Shown: piece after piece, positions 44,336-54,874 of the stretch
Position numbering within the stretch: position 1 is the first letter of the stretch
How the letters are laid out: every line of letters begins with the position of its first letter
Origin: Panagrolaimus kolymaensis
Taxonomy: Eukaryota; Nematoda; Chromadorea; Rhabditida; Panagrolaimidae
Length of the DNA stretch: 64,000 bases
Reading direction: 5' to 3'
Assembly: GCA_028622995.1 (NCBI GenBank)
Contig: JAJQJQ010000003.1
Location: forward strand, 8,804,001 to 8,868,000
Program-made: the position numbers and the translations under genes
Notes under the pieces: model-generated
Told to the model about the DNA's origin: nothing
The model's input: only the letters and a program-made list of their open reading frames with translations
Database searches by the model: none

Positions 44336-47325
44336 TATTATTAATTAAACTCAGCAGCTAAATAAACAAACAAATAATAAAATAATAAAAAACAAATTAA
44401 ATTTGTAGCATTTATTTCTAAAAACAACAAAATATGTTTGTTAGTTTAAACAAAAAAATGGATGAATATAAAAAGAAAAAATAGTCACATTTATTTTATT
44501 TCATTCAAAGTCTCGACAAATTAAAGCAAGAAAAAAAATTCTTAACGCGAATATTATAGTTGTTATAAAACCAAAGAACTGACGATTAAAGAAAAAAAAG
44601 TAACACAACTAAAAAAAGTCCACTCATTTTTGCCTCTCTTTTTCTTTTTTTGTTGTTATTTTTTCAAAAAATAAGAAATACAAAAGAAAAATATTAGTTT
44701 TTTTTTTATGTTTAAAAAAATGAAGAACGAACACAAGCAACAACAACAGCTTATCTTTTTATTGGATGTTTTTGTTGTTAAAGTAAGTAAAAACAAAAAC
44801 AAAAATATCACCAGTCAATGAAAAGCCTTTACCAAAAAAATCAATGCAAAAATAAAGAAAAGAGTTTGTTTGTTTCGACTGACCAGGGTCGTCGTCGTCA
44901 ACTTTAACGACGGTGAAGAAGCTGCAGTTAATAGACTTCTCTGTCTTAGGCTTTTCCTCCATCCATTGGGTATTGGAAAAAGAAGAAGAAAACAGAAAAA
45001 CATTCCAAAATAAAAGAAAAGCTTTAATTGAAACCAAAAAAACATACTTCTATGATATTTTTTGGTTTCTTTTGCTTTTTTTTGTTGATAAAATAAAGAT
45101 TCTTTCAAAAAATTTCAATTGTTTGTTTGCTTTCCACTTTTTTTATGTATCTTTTTCTTTAACTTTTTCTCATTATTGCATTTATTTTTAAGAGGTTCCA
45201 ATTATTAATTTGTTATTATTTTTTTGAATGAACGTCAGCAAAACTAAAAATAGGAAAAACAGTCGCATTCAAGCATCCATAATTAGCCTCCCACTTCCTC
45301 GTCCACTAACAACTTGTCTGATTTTTTGTCTGTGTATCTTCTCATTCTTTTTTCTCTGACGAATGTATTTAATTTTTTTACAGCAATTTTTTCTATAAAT
45401 TCATGCACATCAAAAAATAACTGTTGTTAAAAATAAATAATAAACACATCTTAAAATTAGTATGATTTTCATTCTCTCTCAATTCATCCATAAAAAGTCC
45501 AAAGCCAGACTAAAAAAAGAAATATTCTTACGTCAATTCACTTTTTTTCATTGTAAAAAAAAACTTTGAATATGATAAATCTCTTTTAACAACTTAACAA
45601 AAGATTCTTTGAAGAATAAAAAAAGGAAATGGGCGTGTGTGAAAAAAGAAAAAAATAATCCATTATTTTTCTTTCAATATACCTTTTTTTAACACAGGTG
45701 TTTTGTTGTTCAAAAAATTAGAAGTTGTTTTTTGAAATTTTAAAAAATCTTTTCATAATAAAAAAGTTATTAATTTTTGAGTTTCATAAGTTTTAACTTT
45801 ATAGAAAAATTAAATTTAAAAAACTTATAGTTTGAAACAACAAAAAAATTCGATTTCGAGATTTTTTTTTCATGAATGTAGAAATTTGGATTTCTTTCCA
45901 AAAAAGCATCACACCTTTTATTTGAACAAAAAAATGACGATTTTAAACTACTAACTACTACTACAACTACTACTACCGGCCAGCTGGGTTGGCTATAGAC
46001 AGAGAGACATCGATGGCACCCTCTCGCACCACCACCGGCAAAGCTGGCAATAGAACGGAGGGTTGTTATAGAAACAACAGTGGATGGCCTCGGCAATGGC
46101 TAATATGTATTTTGAGGTAGTCACCAACAAATATAAAAAAAGGTAGTAGAGTACCTTTTAGCTAGTTGCTTGCCATCGTTGTCTATCCATCGGCAGCAGT
46201 GGAAAAGGCGAACACTGTCATCAACAAAAAAAGGGGCTTCGGGACAGCCCCTTGCTTGCTTATAGTTGAAAAATAAAAAAGTAAGCAGAAGAAAATAAAA
46301 ATTGAAAATTGTAAAATATGTGAATTTGTTGTTTATGCTTTCGTCGTCCGCCGTCCCTTAAAGGTGAAAAGGAAGCAACCAACCAAATAGAGAAAGTAAA
46401 GCTTTTTCTCATCGCCGTCCACGGCACACGAATGGATTCTTTCGTTCGTTCGTTCGGCAATTATGCGTATACACGCGCATGCATATTCATTCTCTCGCTG
46501 TCCTCTTTTTTTTTTGTTGGCAGTTTTTTTCAATTCAACCAGGTGAATTTTTGAATATAATGTACCTTTAAAAAAGAGGTTTACTTTCTTTCTGCCTTCT
46601 CGAAAAAAAGAAAAAAGAAAAAAAGTGCAATAAAGGGGGAAAAGGCAAAAAGGCACCGCATGTGCTTCATCGCTTGCTTCTACTACTGCTTTTTTTTGGC
46701 TGCTGTTGTGCCAACAATGTGGCATACATATGAAAATTTATTACCACTTTTTTTTTATTTCTATTTTTTTCAATTTTTTGTCTTTTGTGAAATTGACTAG
46801 TTTTCAATATTGAGTTTTGAGACAACGAAATGGCTGCCCCTTGAAATACAAATTTTAGGTTTTACATAGATGAACTTGGGTTTTTTAATTTTGGAGACAA
46901 AAAATTTTATTGGTTGCAAAAAAAGTAGCATTTAGTCAAACCCCTTCTTTTTTTTATTATTCTTACGTGTAAAAGTATTCAGTTATTTGGTTACCTTCAC
47001 AAAGTTGGTGTTGCTAAAGGAAGCTGGAAAAAAAACAAAAGCTAATTTTTTGTTGTTAAAAAATAAAATATAAAGATTTTTGCACTTTTTCCTTAGTTTT
47101 TTTTCTCTTACCTAAAAATTTTTTTAAGCGTTCTTTAAAATGGATTGGACTTTATTTTTATTATTTATTATTAAAAGAAAGGTATTAATAAACATTGCGT
47201 TGGCGTGAATTGAAAAAAATGTCTCATTTTTATTCTTCTTTTAATTCTCTGACTATTCATTCTTTTTTGATTCATTAAATTTTTTTTCTTTTTATTTTTA
47301 ATTTTATTTTTAGAATAACAAAAGT
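44336..47325. other. 3-kb divergent intergenic region
   Basis: This lies between the start of rcan-1 (minus) and mapk-15 (plus). No coding region is supported. Between about 45960 and 46260 is a comparatively GC-rich island with triplet runs of CTA and CAC and one perfect hairpin (see 46231). An acceptor-like TTTTTAG ends at 47313, 12 bp before the mapk-15 ATG, a likely trans-splice site. Confidence 0.5.
46231..46252. other. Perfect GC-rich hairpin
   Basis: AAGGGGCT (46231-46238) and AGCCCCTT (46245-46252) form an 8-bp perfect stem around a 6-nt loop, in DNA that is otherwise about three quarters A+T. It is not followed by a promoter or terminator arrangement I can name. It may be a structural element or chance. 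Confidence 0.5.
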
Positions 47326-50300
47326 ATGTCGGAAGAAGTTGAAGGGCACATACGGGAAAGATATGACGTTCATAAACGCCTTGGAAAAGGCGCATATGGA
47401 ATTGTTTTAAAAGCAACCGATCGACGAACTCGTGAAACGGTGGCTTTGAAAAAAATCTTTGATGCTTTTCGAAATCAAACCGATGCACAACGAACTTTTC
47501 GAGAAATAATGTTTTTACAAGAATTTGGTCGACATCCAAATGTTGTAAAATTATTAAATATTATTCGAGCTGACAATGATAAGTTAGTTTTATTTTATTT
47601 CCTCTTTTTCTTATTTTTCTTCCGGGTTATGTTTTATTCATAACTAAATTTTTATATTTTTTTCTTTATCCATGCATCCATTTTCTTATTTTTTTTGACA
47701 CCCATGGTTTTTTTAGAGATATTTATCTTGTTTTTGAATTTATGGAAGCCGATTTACACAACGTTATTAAAAAGATGACTATTTTAAAAGACGTTCATAA
47801 ACAATATATTATGTGTCAATTATTTAGAGCTGTTAGATTTTTACATAGTGGAAATGTATTACATCGAGATTTAAAGCCTTCAAATGTTTTACTGGATGCG
47901 GACTGTCGAGTTAAGCTTGCAGATTTTGGGCTTGCCCGGTCGTTGAGCCAGGTGAGTTAAAAATAAGCTGCTTTTAATATTTGAAATAAAATTTTTGTAG
48001 TATTTTTTTATTATAAAAAAATTTTGTTTTACGTCAAAGACAAAAAAAATTATAAAACCATTTTTTAATCTTTTTTAATTATTTTCTAAATTGTCTGGTT
48101 TTTTAGCTCGAAGATTATCCCGAAGGTCAAAATATGCCTGAATTAACTGTAAGATTTTTAAATTTTTAAGTATTAGTTTAAAAATTTTTTTTCGTTTTTG
48201 TAGGAGTATGTTGCAACTCGATGGTATCGATCCCCAGAAATTTTATTAGCTGCTCGTCGATATACCAAAGGTGTAGACATGTGGAGTCTTGGTTGTATTT
48301 TGGGTGAAATGTTATTAGGAAGGGCATTATTTCCCGGAAGTTCAACTATAAATCAAATTGAAAGAATTATGAATACAATTGTTAGGCCTTCAAAAGTACA
48401 TTAATTTTTTTGCTTATATTTTTTCCTTCTAAAAATTCATTAATTTTTTTTCCTTCAGAGTGATATTGAAGTAATTGGATCACATTATGCTGAATCAGTA
48501 TTAGAAAAAATGCCCCAACGACCTAAAAAACCTTTGGAAACGGTTTTGATGAATAGCAACCCACATGCGTTGGATCTCGTAAACAGGTATTTTTTGCTCC
48601 TTTTTTTGCCTCTTTTTTTTCTGCAACAATTTTTTTTATTTGCTTTTTCGTTATTCTTTTTTAATGTTTTATAAAAAATGTCTCTCATTTTTTGCTTTGT
48701 ATGCTTGAATAAGCTTAAAACTTTGGGAGAAAATACAAATTTACAACCACATAAAAAAGAAAAAAGTCCAGAAACCAACCAAAAAATTAAAATTAAAGCA
48801 CGCACAAATGCGTGCCTGCAACAAAAAAAAGTTAAAAAAAACTTTTTATTAATTTTTATTTTTTTATAGATTGCTCATTTTTGCTCCACATAAACGATTA
48901 AATGTTGAACAATGTTTAATTCATCCATATGTATATCAATTTCATAATCCCAATGATGAACCTGCGTTAAATTATGATGTAACACTTCCGTTACCAGGTA
49001 AGCAACCTTTCCTTCCATCTTTCATTTCTGTGCGTCGTTGCCACAAAAAAAACCAAAAAAGCGTGAAAAAATGCTTTATTTATCTATTTTTTAGACCACA
49101 TTCAATTAACCATTGATGATTACCGTAACAAATTATATGAATTAATAACATCAAAAAAGACAAATATTCGAAGGATTCAACATGAAAAATTATTAACTAG
49201 ACCGCCGCCATTAAATTCACAACAAAATGAAAATAATTCTTCCAATAATATCCAACAACAAAATAATACTGAATATCTTGTTGGACCACCAAGAAGCAAT
49301 GGAATGACCCAACAACAACAACCACCGAGATCAACTTCAGCTAATCCTAGAAGGCCAACAACTCAATATTATTCTCATGAAAATACTTACAATGGCAATG
49401 GGAATGGTAATGGAAATAATGGTGCAGCAGCATATAATAATTATTACGGCCCTCCTCAAAGACGACCTGAAACCACTCATAATGGTTATGCCTCCACCAC
49501 CAATAATGGCGGCTATTATCAACATCAACAACAAAGTAATATTCCGCAAGCTGTTGGAGCTGAATATTATCGACCACAAATGCGTCGAAGTTCTTCCGGT
49601 GCACTTACAAATGAGTCAACGGGAAGTGACCCAAGAAGACGAGGAAGTTTAAGTAGTAGCGGAAGTAGAAGTGGTCCACGAGATGATTCACCCGCTGCAC
49701 GGGGCATGATGCATACAAGTAGTGGCAGTGGTGGAAATGGTGGCGGACGAAGAGGATCAGTAGATAATAAATATGAAGATTTTCCAAGGTATCAATTATT
49801 TTATATTTTTGACTTCAAAATTTTAAAATTTTAATTGTTTTTAGAAGAAACAAAAAAGCCGACTATAAACAGTCAAATGTATCTATTCCTTCTACAGCCT
49901 CAAATGGAACGGCAGTTAGGATGTCGACCTCTCATAATTCAAATTTGGGTTATGGCGGATATCCTCAAAGAACTATCCATCAAGTTCGAGAAGTTCGTCG
50001 AAGTACCACAGGAGAAAGAATAGCTCCCATAGCTCAAGCTGAATGTAGTGACACTGATTTTGAATCAGCTCGTTCTCCAGCTGGCGTTGCTATGTATAAA
50101 TCTCAAAATAATGGTAGCGGTGTTGGTGGTTATGATCCGGGTAACAGCAAACAACAACAACGTGGTAAGATTTTAAAAATTCAAACAATTTTTGCAAAAA
50201 AATATTAATAAAAAAAGCTGCTAAACTTTAAAAAAGTGTTTAATAAAATATGTAAAAAAATTCACCTGCCCCAAACTTTTTCTTTAAACGGGGCCAAAGA

Positions 50301-50683
50301 TCAATTTTAATTTTTCTTATTTTAAAAACGTTCTTCTCGTGTTTTTTAAACGCTAAACAAAAATACCAAATTCTTTAAAAAATCATTGAAAAATCAAGAA
50401 ATAAACAAAAATTATTAATAATTTTTTATTTTCTTTTGTGACTGATAAAAATTTTGTATTTTTTTCAGAAAGAGCACAAAGCGCTGAATCTCGAAAAAAT
50501 GATAGCAACAATGGCGGTGGAGGTGGAAATAAATTTGTTACCAAAGCAAAAAAGGATTTACGTCGATCACACGAAAAATTGGGAATTTTTGCTGCTTTAC
50601 GTCCTTCATCCAAATCTTCTTCATCGACAAGTAATAATAATAATAAGCATTTCTCTTCTTCAATTGGTGCAGTTCTGGGTTAA
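47326..50683 (+). CDS. mapk-15: MAPK15/ERK7-type atypical MAP kinase, 736 aa
   Basis: An autophosphorylating MAP kinase linked in animals to cilia, secretion and neuron development. Nine exons (47326-47582, 47717-47951, 48107-48148, 48204-48395, 48459-48586, 48870-48997, 49095-49788, 49845-50164, 50469-50683) sum to 2211 bp. The kinase domain (about 13-310) has GKGAYG (20-25), VALKK with catalytic Lys42, the ERK7-specific [26 protein letters not shown] with Asp137, DFG at 155-157 and the activation motif Thr178-Glu-Tyr180; the intron after exon 3 falls inside this motif. The C-terminal about 425 residues are disordered: runs of Gln, an Asn-Gly repeat, Tyr-rich and Ser/Arg-rich parts, as expected for a regulatory tail. 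The ATG follows an acceptor-like TTTTTAG by 12 bp. Confidence 0.95.
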
Positions 50684-51324
50684 TTAATATTCATAATAAC
50701 AACAATAACAACGCAATAAACAAACATACATTCAAAAAGTTTAAAAAATTTAGTTGATCTCTTTTTGTTATTAATAAAAAATATATTATTTTTTGTGTTT
50801 ACGAAATGGTTTTTTTTTTGTAAAAAATTGTCACAATTTTGTTAGAGCTTTCGCGAATTTATTTTTATAAAATACTGTATTTTTTTAAAAGAAAATGTAT
50901 GTTTCTAACATTTGAGCAAAAAGTAATTTTAATTTCTCAGTAAAATGTTGAAAATACATATGAATTAAATTTTAGTATACATATTATCGCGACAAAGATT
51001 TTTCAAAAATCGACGATACTTTAACACAAAATAAGGAAAGCGCATATTTGTCAAAAAATAATAATTTTTGAAATGTATTCAAAATCAGATTTTTTTTATT
51101 TTTGACAAATAATAACCCTTACTTTCTTTTTTCACCGTTTCCCGCCTTCAAGCGATACTCTCGCACAAGTTATTATGAAAATTTTATTCTATTTATTTTT
51201 TTGCGCAATCATTTCTCTAACCTCTAAATTTAGTAGCAAAAAAAGTTTATTTGACGCTTTTTGTATTCTTGAAAACATTTTGAGATTTATTTTTATGAAC
51301 AAATATATATTTTATTAATTAATA
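50684..51324. other. Short intergenic region
   Basis: Contains AATAAA-type signals after mapk-15 (about 50716 and 50773) and the presumed promoter of the F-box/LRR gene. No gene is seen. Confidence 0.5.
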
Positions 51325-53811
51325 ATGGCAAATACAAATTTGAAAAGTAAAAAATTTGGTGATGACTCATTTATGGTAAACTATGATATTTTATTAATTC
51401 CTTCTATTTTTTGTAATTTCCTTTATAGGAAATTAAACAATCCTCAATTCAAGATACTGAAGATGTAAATGAAACTGATTTGGCTAACAATGCAACTTCA
51501 TTAACAAATCTTCCAAATGAAATTCTTGTAAGTAGCATTTTTAAATGCAGAATATTTTCATAAAATATTTTATAGTGTAAAATTATGGATTTGCTTTCTA
51601 TGAAAGACCTTTTCAATCTTGAAAGCGTTAATAAGCGGATGCGGGAAATAGCATTGAATGTTGCATGGCCCAGAAGAAACACATTTGATAAAAAATCACT
51701 TAATCATGAATTTAATCTAAAAAATGAAGACCATAATGATGACAAAGTGTTTGAAAAGATAGTAAGTGATTTTCTTAATATCCTAAACTTTAATGATTGA
51801 AGAATTTAGGTTGAATCAATATTTTCACGAACTAATATTAAGTATCTCAAAATCTGCGGCAATTATGCTAGAAAAAATTCTGTTAAATTTTGTTTCCTAC
51901 TTCATATGGCACCTAAACTTACGAAGATAGATATGTTTTGCTTTTATTTAAAAAGTGATAACTTAAAAGCTATTGGCACTTTTTGTCCATTGGTAGAAGA
52001 GGCTGTTTTTTACATCTGCTTTTCTCAGGAACACTTTGACGATGGCTTAGAATTTTTCTTCAAAAAATGTCAAAATTTAAAACGATTAGAGCTTCACGAA
52101 AATAAATTATCTGGAGAATGCTTTGCTAATGTTCCGATAACACTTAAGTTTTTGAATCTTTCGTTTTGCTCCAAAATTACTTCAAATGCTATGGAAATTC
52201 TATCAAAAAGAGCAAAGAATTTGGAAACTCTTATTATTAAAAATTTTGTACCAACAACACTGAAAAAAAAAACGCTTTATTCTTCAACGACTATTTTTTT
52301 GCTATTTTACGACGGTTTTTTTTATCTTTTTTAAAACGATGCTTCAAAATACGGTAGTTTTAAGAACTTCAATTATGAATGATCGTTTCACGATTATTAT
52401 ATGATCGGTTTTAAAACGTTTACATAAGATATGAACGTTCTATAAACCATATCTTAAAAACTATCGTTTTACGACTATTATTGTGATCGTTAAACGACTA
52501 AGTAATTTCTTTTATTCTCTAGCTCACATTTTTTTCAGAAACCCAAACGTAGCCCTTGTTTATATACATTATCACATAAAGGCACAACCTTTGGTTGAAG
52601 TTTTGGTTAATTTCTGGTTAATTTTCTGAAGGTGGCGGCATAGCCGTGCGTAACTCCATCTGAAGATTATTGAACTAGAAATTGTTTAATATAGGTTCAG
52701 TAGTAATAGCTCTGGCCTAAATTAGCATAAACGAAGGATTTCCTATGCTTTTCTTTCAGCTATAAAAGCTTTGGTTTACATAGTATCTAATTTTTGGATT
52801 ACTATCAGTTTATCTGATTGACATATTAAATAATTTTGAAATATTCAAATTTTCACTGAAAACTCAAAAAAATTCTTTTTGTACCATGCCCGAAAAAATA
52901 GTCGTTTAACGATTAAAAAAAAGATTGAAGAACGACCATTTAACAGTCATAAAACTGCCATATAACTTGGTCGTTTCAAATACGCTGTAGGCAAAAATAC
53001 AGTCTCTATTAGTGCAAAAAATTGATCGTTTTTCGATCATTTTTTAGTCGGGTTTTTTTCAGTGAACGGATGTTAACATTTGGCTCAAAAAGTTAACAAA
53101 ATTAAGATTTATGAATATATATATGCTATATGGACGTTTACCTTCTTTGAATTTTTCTTGTTTACACGAATTAGAAATGCTTAGCGCAAGCAGTAGTAAT
53201 ATGGTCACCATTGAAACTTTAAAATCCCTCAAAAATTGTCCAAAATTAAAAGGCTTGGATTTTAGTGATGACTATCGATTGGAAGGTATTTCGATAGATG
53301 TGGTAAAAAACTGTAAAGCTCTGAAATATTGCAATTTAAGTAATTTGGAAAATTTGAATAACATTGTAGAATTTGTTCAAACTTGTAAACTTGAAGTAAG
53401 TTTCTTATAAAATAATATAACAAATATGCGTTTTTTTCTTCTTCATCGCTTTTAGTATCTATCAATTAACAACAAATATTCAAATGGTCTTCCAGATTAT
53501 GTTGTGAAATCTTTAATTTTAGAATGTGATGTAAGTTAGTTGATTTATGGAAATGGAATAATTATGATAAAAATTTCTAGTCATTATGCCATCTTGAAGT
53601 TTATGGAGAAAATTACGATGAAATTATCTCATCAGCTCTCTCAAAAAAAGGCATCCATAGTTCGCATACTCTTAAATTATATGTTAAGGAAGGAAAACAA
53701 AGTTTACCACCATGTAATTGGTGTGAAGTTTTGTCTAAATTTGATCCAAGCGAATTTCCTACTTTCGATTCGATTTGCGAGGCCATCGGGAAAAACAAAA
53801 CTTTCATTTAA
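51325..53811 (+). pseudogene. F-box/LRR protein gene interrupted by a DNA transposon
   Basis: Model exons are 51325-51375, 51429-51527, 51576-51761, 51810-53395 (containing the insertion 52258-53064), 53456-53530 and 53581-53811. Residues about 43-90 form an F-box (TNLPNEIL then MDLLSMKDLFNLESVNKRMR), followed by leucine-rich repeats with patterns such as LKFLNLSFCSKI and LKGLDFSDDYRLEGI. These are typical of SCF ubiquitin-ligase substrate adaptors. In this allele translation enters the transposon and stops at 52332, losing most LRRs. Removing the element and one copy of the flanking AA gives 1419 bp, 472 codons, with every exon in phase. No other disabling change is present, so the insertion is recent. 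It may be polymorphic, or the gene may already be non-functional. Confidence 0.88.
52258..53064. mobile_element. 807-bp non-autonomous DNA transposon with CACTG ends (CMC/CACTA-like)
   Basis: The ends are inverted copies: CACTGAAAAAAA at the left and TTTTTTTCAGTG at the right. The flanking dinucleotide AA occurs at 52256-52257 and 53065-53066, a 2-bp target duplication; deleting the element and one AA restores the host reading frame exactly. The 15-bp motif ATCGTTAAACGACTA lies at 52486-52500 and again inverted at 52899-52913, and many related short motifs of the form GATCGTTT...CGA fill both subterminal regions. There is no transposase reading frame. CACTG/CACTA termini, 2-3 bp duplications and subterminal repeat clusters are features of the CMC (CACTA, Mirage, Chapaev) superfamily, so I class it there tentatively. 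A further CACTGAAAA sits inside at 52854-52862. Confidence 0.85.
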
Positions 53812-54874
53812 AAAATATATTTGTTTTAGTCCACTAATTTTTTCTTCTTCTTTTATTTACCTGAACAAAATTTCTTTATAAAAAATAAACATTTTTACAA
53901 TTATTTCTGTTTTTGCTCTTTTATTTGTTTATTAAAGAAAGAAAAAATGCTTTCCGCTGATAGTATTATTTTTTTAGGAAGTAATAAAAATTTGCCTAAA
54001 AATAAAAATTATAAAAGCTTCGATACTTTTTTTAATAATCTCAAGAAAAAAAGAAGATAAAAATTGAAATTTTTTTCAAGCTGTTTGTTTAATATTTAAA
54101 ATGTTGATTTTCGCTGGCTGTTACATATTTTGATTTTCTTTTTCTTTTTTAAATTGTGTAATATTTTCCTAAGCTCATTTCCACATGCATCAGTTATCGA
54201 AGAATAACGCCGTTATTTTCTATTAAAGGATTTTTTTCAAACATTTTATTGGAATTTGATGTTTGATTTTAAATCAAAATGCAAAAAAGTATTCATTTTT
54301 TTTTTGTTGTAGATGTTAATTATAATTATTAAAAAATGCATTTAAACATTTTTATTACCTGAACAACAATTTCAAGAATAATAAAAAAAGAAGAAAAACC
54401 AAAAAAGTGTTTAAATTTATTTTGCAATTTTTTTTAGTTTCTAAAGCTTCCAGTCAGTCACCCTCCATAATTAGTTTTTGTGCCAGCCGCGCGCAAAAGC
54501 AACAACAACAGCAACAACAACAAAAAAAGAAAAAGAAAAAAGGGTTTGAAGCTAGTACCTGAAAATGGACATTGGTCATTTTTTTCTTTCTTTCTTTACG
54601 AACGTTTGTGGCATTATATTATTCATTCTGTGGCAAAGAAACAGGATAAAAATTGTAACTACCGTTGCCATAGTTGCGTATGCGGCTTTAGCTATATTTA
54701 GCTATTTCTGCAACCATTGACCATTGACCGATGGCAAGCAAGCTACCGAGAGAAAAGGTTTATGACGAAAATGAAAAAATTATGTTATTGCTTCTTTTTT
54801 TTACTGAACGTTAAATTTATTTATTATTAGTTTTTGTAATAATTTTTTTTAATAGAAATTTTTTTTATAGGCAA
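53812..54874. other. Intergenic region upstream of the Mesh-like gene
   Basis: No gene is seen. The region is AT-rich with a CAA-rich patch near 54500. An acceptor-like TTTTTATAG ends at 54870, four bases before the ATG of the next gene, consistent with SL trans-splicing. Confidence 0.5.

Noticed and set aside
52258..53064. Transposon read as a new intron of the F-box/LRR gene
   Set aside because: The TTTTTTTCAG at the right end looks like an acceptor, but joining it to the GTACC near the left end places TGA in frame at once; the sequence is better explained as an insertion that breaks the gene.
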